A stretch of DNA of 64,000 bases from Symbiodinium natans (lineage: Eukaryota > Sar > Dinophyceae > Suessiales > Symbiodiniaceae), in NCBI GenBank assembly GCA_905221605.1, contig CAJNDS010000968.1, positions 581,501 through 645,500 on the forward strand, read 5' to 3'. Within the stretch, counting starts at the first letter, position 1. Each line of letters starts with the position of its first letter. This document shows positions 53,036 to 63,528 of this stretch, one piece after another. The notes under the pieces are model-generated. The model was not told the DNA's origin, did not search any database, and saw only the letters and a program-made list of their open reading frames with translations. The translations under genes and the position numbers were made by a program.

Positions 53036-53644
53036 CCCAGAATGTGGGGTCATCACCTAGGTTACCCTCAGTGTCAGCCCTAAGCGAAACCCGAACTTAT
53101 CTGCCTAAGAACGACTGAATGCCTGCGGAGCCCTCATCCAGAGCGAGGGCCACCTTCCTTGGCGACTCAGGGGTCTTCGGGTTCTCTTCGGGTTTTCTCG
53201 GAGAGGTTTAGGGTTCAGGGATTCACACTACTCATCACTCGCTCCATCCAGCAGCTCCCAACCAAGCTTGGGGAATGGCCAACGCATGTACCACGACATT
53301 CCGTCCATTCCACAAAGCAGCAGGTTTAGGGTTTTGGGGCTCACATGCCATATGCCTGGGGTATCCTTCCAGAAGTATGCAGGCCACACATATCTTGAGC
53401 CTGTAATTAAACTGCTTCTCACCTAGAGTCTGCTGAAGCCGCTTTTGGCATCGCTTGAGCTCCTTCTGCGGCCACTCGCGCGTCGCGGCCGGGATGGGCA
53501 GGTCTTGTTCCTGAAGCTTGCCGGGAAGGCGAGGCTTGAACAAAGGCTTTCCTTTCCCTACCTTAGTCCCAAACCTGCGTTTTTTGTGGGTTTCCAGTCT
53601 CCAAGAATCAGGGGCTTTATCGTACTGACCGACAGAGGCCCCCC

Positions 53645-54046
53645 TTAAACCCTAAACCCTAAACCCTAAACCCTAAACCCTAAACCCTAAACCCTAAACC
53701 CTAAACCCTAACCCTAAACCCTAAACCCAAACCCTAACCCCCCCCCCCCCCCCCAAAAAAAAAAAAAAAAAAAAAACAAACCCCAAACTCCGAAGGCATC
53801 CTCAGCCCTAGAACACCCCGAAGCCGGCACTGCGCCGGCCATCCCAACCCTAAACCCTAAACCCTAAACCCTAAACCCTAAACCCTAAACCTAAACCTAA
53901 ACCCTAAAACCCAAACCTAAACCCTAAACCCTAAACCCTAAACCCTAAAACCTAAACCTAAACCCTAAAAACCCAAACCCTAAACCCTTATAAACCCTAA
54001 ACCCTAAGCCTAAACCCTAAACCCTAAGCCCTAAATCCTAAACCCC
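53645..54046 (-). repeat. CCCTAAA field with C/A homopolymer interruption
   Basis: About thirteen units at 53645-53737, a C run then an A run (53738-53776), 70 bp of unique sequence, then a field to 54046 mixing CCCTAAA, CCTAAA hexamers and CCCTAAAA. The hexamer CCTAAA blocks are characteristic of this field. Confidence 0.93.
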
Positions 54047-54394
54047 ATCCTGAGGTTGGTTTGGGCGATGCTTCTCGTGGCGGGGCAGCTTTTGGCGATT
54101 TTTTTCTTTATGGCAGGGCTTGTAGGGCTTAAGGCTTCTTAGGGTCTCGGGTGTGTAGGGTTTCGGGTTTAGGGCCAAGGTTTTTTTGTTAAGTCTTGTG
54201 TGCTTTTTCAACCTGGGGTCATTTTGAACTCTGGCTTTAAGGTAGTTTGGAGTTCAGGGAGTTCAGTTGTCTAGGATCTAGGTTGGCCCGTATAAACTTG
54301 AGCCTCACGGCACATCCCTAACACAGCCAGACGCTACAGCCCTAACACCCGGAAGAAAAAGATCTAGAGGGGTTGGTTGATGACTCCGTGCAGG

Positions 54395-54652
54395 CCCTAA
54401 ACCCTAACCCTAAACCCTTCACAAGGATCCGACCAAGGATCCAACCCGGACGGCACGACACTTCGCAGCGCCTCCCGAAGACACTGGCGACTGGCTCTCG
54501 GCAGTCTGACCATCTTGGTTCCTTCCATCTTTGCTTTGGGGGCCCCGAAGGGTTTAGGTTTAGGGTTTAGGGTTTAGGGTTTAGGGTTTAGGGGTTTAGG
54601 GTTTAGGGTTTAGGGTTTAGGTTTTAGGGTTTGGGTTTTAGGGGTTAGGGTG
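54395..54652. repeat. Telomere-bracketed cassette 11 (131-bp insert)
   Basis: CCCTAAACCCTAACCCTAAA at 54395-54418, a 131-bp insert, then about fourteen TTTAGGG units with TTTAGG, TTTTAGGG and TTTGGG variants at 54550-54652. Confidence 0.85.
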
Positions 54653-54784
54653 GTGCACCAAAGGAAAACATGCTACAGTGTTGCAGTATCGGGCCACGCG
54701 CGGCGCAGATCCAGGAACTTGAGGCGAACCTTTGGGCATGTCCATCGGCTCATCTACGTAGGGCATGAACAGAATCAGAGAAAC

Positions 54785-54868
54785 GAACTCATGAAATTGA
54801 TGATATCTACTTACTAACTCATGAATTGATGATATATACTAACTCATGAAATTGATGGTATGTACTGA
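54785..54868 (+). repeat. AACTCATGAAATTGATGATA tandem repeat, three units
   Basis: Units start near 54785, 54816 and 54841, each with AACTCATGAA(A)TTGATG followed by TAT and TACT. It lies directly left of a family-B element. Confidence 0.88.
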
Positions 54869-54874
54869 TAGCTT

Positions 54875-54971
54875 AGTGGTCCAGTGCCTCGGGGAACCAA
54901 AGGTTAACCTTTGGGATCATAAGGGGATTAAAATTCCCCCAAAAGGTTAAAGGTTGCATACTCTACTACTC
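54875..54971 (+). mobile_element. Family B element, GTGCCTCGGGG subtype
   Basis: AGTGGTCCAGTGCCTCGGGG, AACCAAAGGTTAACCTTTGG, GATTAAAATTCCCCCAAAAG, then TTGCATACTCTACTACTCAG. It shares GTGCCTCGGGG and TTGCATAC with 62929-63025, forming a subfamily. Confidence 0.85.
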
Positions 54972-55690
54972 AGATATACTTGGCAGGTGCAGTATGCACT
55001 ATGATGGGCAGGGTCGCAACCGAATTTGAATTCTACGTACCCGCCGGACCTCCACGCGCCAGTTGCCCAGAGGAGCGTCCACGTCGAATGTCTGAGTTGA
55101 CACGTCTGGCCAGTGAAGGAAACACAGCTGCCAAGCCTCACATGAGTGCGGGTGTGGCGTGGCCCGGCGCAGCTGCTGCCGCATCGTGCTTCCATTTAGT
55201 CTTCCATTGCAAAGCCGCGGTCTGTGGAATGCAGTTTCCGGTGAAGAGGCACCAAAGATGGCCAAAACAAGTGCTTGAAGAGTGTAAGTTAGGCATCTGG
55301 GGTGAGAAGAAGTGTACCGCGTAGCTAACTAAAGGACGATTTGCTATGCCAGAAGGCCGTACTCGCATCTCGTTTTTACCGAAGCCAAAGCCGTTTAGTG
55401 TCACTGATAGAAGCACAGCTCGGCCTTCACAGCATGTAGTGTAGTATAGAGGCCTTGTGATTCTAGTATATAGTTCATGCGGACCATAAGGGAATACTAT
55501 TTGTAATTCTTCCGACCCCAAAATTACAACAAAGGCACGTCCCCCGCGGACTGTGACCACACAGGCTTGAGCAAAGCGGCGATGGGAAGAATCCGCTCTT
55601 CACGCAGCCTTTGACAACGCGGAAGCCGAAATCCCCAAACCGAGGTGGGAATTGACAAAGCAACAACAGCACTTTTGATTTCTCAAGAAC
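54972..55690. other. Telomere-poor stretch with opposing frames
   Basis: 720 bp without telomere units. Frames 54980-55324 (114 codons, plus) and 55138-55560 (140, minus) overlap each other and others. A family-J fragment lies at 55478-55530. I recognise no domain. Confidence 0.35.
55478..55530 (+). mobile_element. Family J fragment, copy 2
   Basis: GGACCATAAGGGAATACTAT followed by TTGTAATTCTTCCGACC, matching 20043-20080. No termini can be defined. Confidence 0.55.
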
Positions 55691-56225
55691 CCTAAGCCCT
55701 AAGCTAAAAATCCCAAAACCCATGAACCTTAAACCCCTAAAAACTTAAACCTTAAATCCTAACCCTAAACCCCAAACCCTAGCCCTGAAAACCCAAAAGA
55801 CTGCAGATGGAGGAACTGGGAAGGAGCACAGGGGGTCAAGAATCCCCAAGTAGGGGCTGAGGGATTTAGGGATTTAGACGTCTAGGGTTTAGGGTTTAGG
55901 GTATAGGGTATGGGGACGAATAACTTCGACACAGGGAAGAACCCATCCACAGCCTGCTCTTAGGTTTAGGGATTAGGGATTAGGGTTTAGGGTTTAGGGT
56001 TTCGGGCCTATGGGCCTAGGGTTTAGGGACCCCCCCCTAAAACCGTACACCCGAAACCCGAAAACCTGAACCACGCATCCCCAAGCCCAAAACGAAGCAG
56101 CCCGAACCCTGGGGTTCTATGTTCCAGACTCCAAGCTCTTCTTTTTTCAGTTTGCCGAGGAATCCCAAAACGGCTCCCCCAAAACAACCTTCTCCTAACC
56201 TACAAGCAACCAACTTGGAATCTAA

Positions 56226-56292
56226 CCAAACCCTAAACCCTAAACCCTAAACCCTAAACCCTAAACCCTCAACCCTCAACCCTCAACCCCTA
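56226..56292 (-). repeat. CCCTAAA x6, CCCTCAA x3 array
   Basis: Six perfect CCCTAAA units followed by a block of three CCCTCAA units, the same variant as at 79-127. Confidence 0.94.
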
Positions 56293-57445
56293 GGCCCGGT
56301 GAGGTTCAGCCTCGCAGGGTCAGGGCATCGTCACCGCACACGTGCAGCTCGCAAGTCTTGTAGCAGCAAACGTCCTCCGGAACAAAAGAGTTCCCGGTTC
56401 CGGTGCGGGCTTTGCACACAGGAGCTTTCAGCCATCCCACCCAAGAGAAGCTTATAGGGTTCAGCCATCTCTGCCTTTCTCTGGGAACCCCATGCAAGGA
56501 GGTGCGCCGGATCTTAACCAACCAGCTCCAAAAGCAACGAAAACCGCCTAGACTCCCTAGAGGAGGTCTCAGTCTTGGACTAGCAGCCCAGATAGCCATG
56601 TCATCATAAGGGTACCCTTTAGGGGTTGGCTAGTTCATAAAGGGGACCTGGAAGTATTTAACAAAAGGGGGAAACAGGGCAACACGGGGCTACCGAAAGA
56701 CAAACCCGGAACACAACGCCTAAACACCCTGAATGACCCTATACATCCGGAGTCATGAGCTTTTCGTCCCGACATGTGCCCGATGGACCATAGCCCTCAG
56801 CCTCATAAACCACAAGCCACCCATTTTTTCCCAAATCACAGCCTTCATCAAGCGGAATTATGGAGGTCTGTCTGAAGAAAACGGATTTGGGTACCAAAAT
56901 CAAGCGGCCTGCACTGAAACATGTTAATCCGCGTTTAGTCCACCCCCCTTTTTTGCATCCCGGGCAATGATGTCTTGGCATAACCCTAAACCCTTAAACC
57001 CTAAACCCTAAATCTACACCCCCAAACTGTAAGGACCCCCCCTTTCCCAAGACCCCCCCCCCCGACCTGCGAGGGCTCAACGATCCTTAGAGGGCGACAC
57101 AAGGGGAGCATGGTGAGTCTTCCTGGGCCAACACCCTAAACCCTAAACCCTCAACCCCAAATCCCTGAATCCTAAACCCTAAGTCCAACCCCTAAACCCC
57201 TTAACTCCATGATCCCCCCCCCCCCCTCTGAGATTCCTAAACCCTTAAAATCTCCTTTGTTTTGCATCTGGACCTTCTTGTACAACCCAGTCCCTTCCTT
57301 TGGGGTGTAGGGATACGTTCGGAATTCATTTATTGATCACTTCGCGAAACTATGGCCCCTTTTGGGGTTGCCATTCTAAGGCGGCCCTGATATCTGGGGT
57401 TCCCCAAAGATGGACGATAATTTTGAGCCACCCCACCCACGCCCG

Positions 57446-57552
57446 CATGGAGGTTCATGGGTAGTTAAAAGTAGGGGTACAAGTGCCCTAGTTCAGGTTA
57501 TAAGCCACTTATAATTCTCGCTACCCTACATACTACCCCACATATAACTACC
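57446..57552 (+). mobile_element. Family F element
   Basis: CATGGAGGTTCATGGGTAGT, AGTAGGGGTACAAGTGCCCT, AGGTTATAAGCCACTTATAA, then CTACCCTACATACTACCCCA. It has internal inverted segments TTATAAGCCACTTATAA and GTAGGGTA/TACCCTAC. Confidence 0.62.
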
Positions 57553-57755
57553 CGGTCAACGCGCTCTTATTTTGAAGGGCTCGAGCGAGTGCAGGCTGCG
57601 GTAGCTCCCCCGTAGGTCTCCTGCGGCGCCACAGCTAAAGGAGCAATGCTTGCGCCGGACCCAGCGGCCCTTGTGGCAGTAGCGGTCCGAGCAGCTTGTC
57701 TGGCCAAAACCCCCCGCCGCACGGTGCAAGGCGTTAGAGCAGCAGTTGTCTCTGT

Positions 57756-57844
57756 CCAGGATGGGCTATTAAACGCTATCATCCCTTAAAAGGCCCTTTA
57801 TAGGGTTCATTATGGGGAGTTTAAGGCCTAATAGCCCATCCTGG
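57756..57844. mobile_element. Family D element, complete copy
   Basis: CCAGGATGGGCTATTAAACG at the left and GGCCTAATAGCCCATCCTGG at the right form a perfect inverted terminus of about 15 bp. The interior CCTTTATAGGGTTCATTATG matches 20597-20698. Length 89 bp. Confidence 0.85.
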
Positions 57845-58774
57845 GTTGTGCCAGGTGACCCACAGAGCCAGCGCGAAAAGGGAGGGCAGCACAGCGGCCA
57901 CAAACAAGCCGAGGCTCGTCCGATCTCGGTACTGGATCCCAGAACTTGGGTCGTCAAGTTTCGTGGTTCGACGAGGGATTGAGGCTCTACAGGCCATCGG
58001 TTCTCGATGATGGCCTGCAGTGGCAACCAGGTGGTGACAGGAGCGAGGCAGCTGCTAACAACAGTCTCCTGTCGGACGAGGGCCCGAGCTTCCTCGGCTC
58101 AGGCTGCATGCCTGGTTGGCGTCGTCGAAGTGCGTGCTGGCTTGGAATTTGTTTTGGTGGCGCCGGGGCTTTTCTTGCTTGGCTACTTTTGGGCGGGCCC
58201 CGCAAAGCGGGCTCCTGCTTGTCAGCCGGACGGGTGGCGTCCAGACAACCTTCCTGGTCTCAGTCTGTCGTCATTTTTCGTTAACAACAACAACGCGCTC
58301 TGTTTTGCCTGCGTGGTTTTTGTTTCTTGACGCGTTGCTTCGGGGTCTTCAGTGCAGTTTTTGGGCATGGTCGCGAAGGGCATGGGCACTTGTGACAGCC
58401 TTTCCTGTTCCACATCTTTGAGTATGTTGTGCAAAGAGGCGAAAATGCTGTAAATACCAGTGTTTTGAGCATGGTCGCGTTATGAATGACATTCTTATCC
58501 ACCCCACCCCCCAGCAGGAACAGCGAAAAACCGAAGGAAAATCCGAAAAACAAGGAAACTACAAGGCAAATTGCCGTGCGTTGGGCAACTACCCATGAAC
58601 TTTCAAGTGGGGCCCGTAGCTGGCCCCTCAAGCCGGCGGGCAGCTCCCCATGGACCCAAATCCGAAAGAAAAAAAAAAGCAAACTCCAGACACTTATTGC
58701 TTGTTTGCATCTGGGCCATGGTGTCCTGGCCAAAAGGATCAAAACTCTCAGACTCAGACCTAGCACTCGATTCC

Positions 58775-59129
58775 TAAACCCTAAACCCTAAACCCTAAAC
58801 CCTAAACCTCGATTTGACGTCGAGCCTTAGCTTCAGAGCTTTCGGGTCTGAGGGGGTGGGTTGGTCCGCCAAATTCCCCTAAAACCCCGAAACCCTAAAT
58901 TGACCCCAAAGCCTAAACCCTAAACCCTAAACCTCAACCTCCCTTAACCCTCAAGTAGGCCCTAACTCCGGCCAGGCGGCTTCTCCGGCTCGTTTCTTAC
59001 CTGGCATTCAAATGTGCAAAAGGGCTCCCTCTCTGAAGATACGGTTTAGGGTTTAGGGTTTAGGGTTTAGGGTTTAGGGTTTAGGGTTTAGGGTTTAGGG
59101 TTTAGGGTTTAGGGTTTAGGGTTTAGGGT
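58775..59129. repeat. CCCTAAA arrays and telomere-bracketed cassette 12 (109-bp insert)
   Basis: CCCTAAA at 58777-58806, a 105-bp spacer, CCCTAAA at 58912-58933, a 109-bp insert, then twelve perfect TTTAGGG units at 59044-59129. Confidence 0.93.
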
Positions 59130-59938
59130 GGCAAAACATTCTGTGTTGCTTCAGGTCTCCTGGGGTAGCTTACCTGTCACTGAGGTTGTGCAGGCGTTCT
59201 GAAATCACAAACACCAACCCTGAACCCTAAACAAGTAGTTCAGGGTCTACGGCTTAGGATTTTTTAACCAGCGTTGGAAGCAGGTAGCTGTAGCTGTATG
59301 TGGCGATAAGCCGTATGAAAGGCCATTTAAGCATCTCATTGCTAGCCATGAAACCTGTAAGGGCTGGATCTTCGCGATACTGCTTACCGCTCTCACGCGC
59401 CTTGAGGGAAGATCACAGATTCCAGGGTCAGGGCTTTTGCTAAAACACCGACAAAACACTCCTAAACCCACAGGGCACAACTCGCCTTCCAGCCATTTGG
59501 GCAGTCGAATCCGGAGCAAGTCTTTTCACCTCAGTCCACTCTCTTGACATTGAAGCCCCCCGTCGGAATTCATTCCTTTTGTCAAGCGTGTAGGAAAGCA
59601 ACTTAATCCTTAAGCTTCAAAAAGCAGGAACGCAGTGTTTGGATATTTTGGGGGTGGGGGGGTCGAGGTTTCACAAGGGCTTAGGGTCATTCATCGGCTG
59701 AAGGTAGAACGACCCATGTGGCTGGGTGAGGGTTTGAGGGGGCCAGTCCTGAAACCAGCCGCACTCCCTCAGTTTGAATTTGAGGGTTGTAGGCTTTAGG
59801 GGTTGGGTCTGGGGTTCAGGTTCAGCCCGCACAGCCCCGGGGCTTAGAGTAGGTCAGGGTTGCAGCTGGCGCCCAGAAAAAGGAAACTGAACCACAAAGG
59901 CGGCTGCCGCAAAACCTGAGACCGTAAACCCCAATCCA

Positions 59939-60335
59939 CACGGCCCTGAACCCTAAACCCCAAACCCTAAACCCCAAACCCTAGACCCCAAACCCTAAAC
60001 CCCAAACCCCAAACCCCAAACCCTAACCCAAACCCGAAACCCCCAAACCCCAACCCCAAACCCTAAAACCCCAACCCCAAACCCTAAACCCAAACCCCCC
60101 AAACCCTAAACCCCAAACCCCAAACCCTTAACCCTAAACCCTAGACCCCAAACCCTAAACCCCAAACCCCAAACCCTAAACCCTACACCCCAAACCCTAA
60201 ACCCCAAACCCTAAACCCCAAACCCGAAACCCGAAACCCCAAACCCTAAACCCCAAACCCCAAACCCCAAACCCTAAACCTCAAACCCGAAACCCCAAAC
60301 CCCAAACCCTAAACCCCCCAAACCCTAAACCCTAA
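59939..60335 (-). repeat. CCCTAAA / CCCCAAA alternating field (about 57 units)
   Basis: About 400 bp of heptamers in which CCCCAAA is about as frequent as CCCTAAA, with CCCGAAA and CCCCCAAA variants. Many stretches alternate CCCTAAACCCCAAA, so a 14-bp higher-order unit may be present. Confidence 0.95.
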
Positions 60336-60510
60336 TGAAGCCACGAGGGGCAGCAAGTCGACTCCGAGAGGAGGTGCTGCGCTGCGTCTGGCCTGGCTCC
60401 CGTTTTGGAGCTCAGCCGCTTCCGCTTGTTTCTTCAGGTCCAACTTAGGGTTTAGGGCTTATTTAGGGTTAAGGGTTTAGGGTTTAGGGTTTAGGGTTTA
60501 GGGTTTGCTG
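60300..60510. repeat. Telomere-bracketed cassette 13 (109-bp insert)
   Basis: The field above ends CCCTAAACCCTAA at 60335. A 109-bp insert follows and TTAGGG/TTTAGGG units begin at 60445 and run to 60510. The insert ends TTTCTTCAGGTCCAAC. Confidence 0.85.
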
Positions 60511-60599
60511 TGATAGGGCGTAGATGCTGTGAAGGTTAGGTCCGCCGACCCTTGGCGGCGTGTTGGATAGGTTTCTGGAGGGAGGTGAAAACCTCCCTT

Positions 60600-60730
60600 T
60601 TTCCCTCCTTACCCCCCCAAAATGCGGGGGGGGGGGGGGGGGGGGGTAATAGGCGGTTTCGCACAGGGCATTTTGGGAATCCCCCCCCCTTCCCCCCCCC
60701 CAATCCCCCCCAACCCCCCCCTCCCTTCCC
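60600..60730. repeat. G-run/C-run foldback around AAAATGC / GCATTTT
   Basis: CCCAAAATGC and a 20-base G run on the left face GCATTTTGGG and long C runs on the right. The two 10-base arms are exact inverted repeats. Proline/glycine-rich frames here are compositional. Confidence 0.85.
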
Positions 60731-60839
60731 CCCTTCCTCCTTCCTGCAGTAAAACTTAACCTGCACCCTAAACCCTAAGCCCTCCCACCCTTAACCCTAA
60801 GCCTGTGGTCGTTGGGCTGTCCTCGGTTTAAGCTTTCGG

Positions 60840-60970
60840 GGTTTAGGGTTCCGGTTTCGGTTTAGGCTTTACTTTGGGGTTTAGGGTTCGGCTTTAGGGC
60901 TGAGGCTTTAGGGTTTAGGCTGTAGGGTTTAGGGTTTCGGCTGTAGGGTTTAGGGTCGGGTTTGGGTTTA
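60840..60970 (+). repeat. Degenerate TTTAGGG / TTTAGGC field
   Basis: TTTAGGG, TTTCGG, TTTAGGC and CTGTAGGG units in plus orientation, much diverged. Confidence 0.78.
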
Positions 60971-61317
60971 TGGTTTGGCGCCGGGGCACGCTGCGCTGCT
61001 TGAGCCCTGAACAATGCTCCGGCGGGGTCGGCGGCTTGAGCCGGAGGCTCTTAAATTTCGGAACAAGCTCGAAAGCTTCGTGAGGTGCCGAAGAGCAGCT
61101 TTGGCCCGATTGTGGAGGGCCATCTAACACTTTTCTCCCACCCCACGCCGTCCAAGGCACCCAAACCTATTCCTTTTAGGGTTTCGGCCTAAACTCAGAC
61201 AACAGTCCACTTCTCAAAACTTATCCAGTTTCATGATGTTGGTTGAATCCGAGAGTCAAGGGTGCTAGCAAGGTCTCGAAGGTAATATAAAGGCCCCGGG
61301 GCCGGCGGTTAAAGAGG

Positions 61318-61378
61318 CTGCCAGGGGGCAGGGGGGGCAGAGGGGTCAGGGCCAGGGGGGCCAAGGCCAGGGGCAAGA
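61318..61378 (+). repeat. GGGGCCAAGG-type G-rich minisatellite
   Basis: Repeated CAGGGGG, GGCAGAGGGG and GGGCCAGGGG units. Many runs of four or more G on the plus strand make it a quadruplex candidate. Confidence 0.75.
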
Positions 61379-61556
61379 CTGATTTTGAGCAACGCTGCGG
61401 TGAGGGCTCCGGGACCCCCTAGGGGGTACCCCCCTGGAAGGGTCAGGACACGGTTTGGGGTATTTACTTGTTATAAGGGTGGTGGGCGATACCGACCCCC
61501 ATGGGTCGGTTTGTGCCATCGAGGTCAAAGGGCTTAAGCGCGGCCCCCCAACGTAC

Positions 61557-61650
61557 TTGGGATGTTCCCCTTTTTACTAACAGTCCTTAATAGGGATGAT
61601 GCATCCCAAGGTCCCACTTGAAGGTTCATGAATACTAAAAAGTGTTTCAG
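61557..61650. mobile_element. Truncated family A element joined to a family F start
   Basis: TTGGGATGTTCCCCTTTTTA and CAGTCCTTAATAGGGATGAT are present, then the element jumps to GCATCCCAA, so the central half is deleted. Six bases on, CACTTGAAGGTTCATGAATA begins a family-F fragment that ends where TTTAGGG units start (61653). Confidence 0.7.
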
Positions 61651-61877
61651 ATTAGGGTTTAGGGTTTAGGGATTGTAAGTATCCCAAGTACGGTGACAAT
61701 CCATCGGTGCCCTAAGCACTGAGCCCTCTTTGCGATACTAAACCCGAAGCCGGGGACTGCAGAACAGCCGGGGGGAGTTCTGGACAACTTGCGAAGCATC
61801 GCAGATCCTTGTACACAACACCAACTCGCATCTGAGACTGCGTTGACTAACTTATAGGGCCAGCCAAGGAAAGAAAA

Positions 61878-62090
61878 CATGCATATGTATATATGTATAT
61901 ATATATATATATGCATCTGAAGATAAATACGCTACGGGATAGAGAATAAAGATACAGCATCGATATAGGCGCGCACACACACATGTGTATATATATATAT
62001 ATATATGCGCGCATCTATACATATATATATATATGTGTGTGTGTGTGTGTAAATATAACTCTATATATATATATGTATGTATACACATAT
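61878..62090. repeat. (TA)n / (GT)n microsatellite cluster
   Basis: TATGTATATA at 61883-61912, TATATATA at 61985-62006, TATATATATATGTGTGTGTG at 62018-62050 and a further TA block at 62062-62075. Tyrosine-rich frames are artefacts. Confidence 0.92.
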
Positions 62091-62269
62091 GTTTTGTGGA
62101 GGGTTTCATGGATTCGGGGCTTAGTCCGCAAGACAGTGTTGGTGCGATGCAGAAGGCACAAAACCCTGACACCCTCCCTCCCTACACCCTCTAAACCAAG
62201 CCCAAAGCCCCCCAAAGCCCTTTTCCATCCGGCCTGCTGCAATCCCTAAGCCTTCACACCGTAACCCCT

Positions 62270-62312
62270 AACCCCTAAACCCTAAACCCTAAACCCTAAC
62301 CCTAAACCCCCT
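62270..62312 (-). repeat. CCCTAAA tract
   Basis: Five or six units. Between here and 62928 there is no telomere tract and a single 65-codon plus frame without motif. Confidence 0.92.
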
Positions 62313-62928
62313 AGATAAGAGAGAGCACTCCCCAACCAAGCTCCGACCTCCGCCGAAACCCGGGCGCTCCGCAAGGGTCGCGCAGGCCTCGGAGGCAGCT
62401 TTCCGGGTTTATAAAGGATTTCAAAAGAGTCATACTCGGACCCTTCTAAGGATGTGTGTGTACCCCTAAGACGTTCCCTTAATATAGCCTTTGTAATCTT
62501 TCAGGGGATCTTGAAAAATTGTCCCCAAACCCCAGGGTACAATAGTAGAGTTTCATGAGGAACTTCAACTAAGAAAACGTAAGCCCTAAGCCCTAAACCA
62601 AAATCTAATCCTATAAACTCTGAACCCAAATTCACAAGCTAAAACTTTGGCTTCTCAGCTTCTGACCTTGAGCCCCCCCAAATACACGACTCAGCAGCCT
62701 CACAGCCACTTCTTCCCTGGCCACAAGTGAACTCTCAACCACTTCCTATCAGAACCTCCAAAAAAAGGGGTAGGTTCTTAGGCTCTTGGGGTTTCGGCTT
62801 GGGTTTAGAACGTCCTGAAAAACAACCCCGAACAAGAAAAAAAGACACCGTCGCGGCGCAGGTCTCGTCGCAGCACACTTGGTCGGTGTTGCCCCGCAGC
62901 TTCTTGGCTCCTACTCTCTGTTGAACTT

Positions 62929-63025
62929 AGTTGTCCAGTGCCTCGGGGAACTAAAAAGTTAACCTTTGGGATTATAAGGGGATTAAGTTCCCCCAAAAAG
63001 GTTTAAGGTTGCATACTCTACTACT
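62929..63025 (+). mobile_element. Family B element, GTGCCTCGGGG subtype
   Basis: AGTTGTCCAGTGCCTCGGGG, AACTAAAAAGTTAACCTTTG, GGATTAAGTTCCCCCAAAAA, then TTGCATACTCTACTACTCAG. 97 bp, closest to the copy at 54875. Confidence 0.85.
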
Positions 63026-63528
63026 CAGTGAATTGCGTGGGGGGCGGGGTGGAGTTGTGCCACCCACACCCTTGGGGTTGAAGGGGTTCGGACTCTGCTT
63101 CGTTGTTCTGGGTTAAGCATAGCATAATGCGGAATGCTCTCCCCGCTGGTACCGGAATTACCTCTCGGAGACTCTACGGTATCGAGATTCAGGTTGCGCG
63201 GGTCTGTGTACTTAGTTTGCCTTGTCTTGTCATTGGGAGTTTGCGTCGTCTGTGTTCTTGAGCTTGCGCTCATGACTTTCAGCAGCTGCCATGGCGAATC
63301 GTATCACATGCTCTGCGGCAGAGCCTACAACACAAGTACACCGGACCCAAGACACTCTTCTTCCTGTCAGCGTGCTTCAAGATTCTGTGGGCTGGGAACA
63401 TACACAGACATGTGGCATCATGGATCATCATGTTAAAGCTGGTGCTGTTAGCGAACTTGAGAAAAGTTACCATTACGAGGACACTACAATTTTTACCATC
63501 CAACCCTGCTATGGGTTAACCTTGACTA
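63026..63528. other. Telomere-free stretch, no recognised gene
   Basis: 500 bp of ordinary composition. Frames 63134-63436 (100 codons, plus) and 63291-63542 (83, plus) overlap with minus frames. The last residues of the second are translated CCCTAAA. Confidence 0.35.

Larger units (their letters stand above)
57200..58770. other. Telomere-poor island with many overlapping frames
   Basis: 1.57 kb with no telomere tract apart from a single weak unit at 57237. It holds family F and D elements and frames such as 57946-58284 (112 codons, plus), 58007-58330 (107, plus) and 58281-58766 (161, minus). They overlap in three frames and none carries a motif I recognise. Confidence 0.35.

Noticed and set aside
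58281-58766. 161-codon minus frame
   Set aside because: It overlaps four plus frames of similar length and has no recognisable domain. It is listed only as part of a possible exon-bearing island.
11055-63025. CRISPR-like spaced repeats
   Set aside because: Telomere tracts are spaced irregularly, occur in both orientations and have no cas genes. The organism is eukaryotic.
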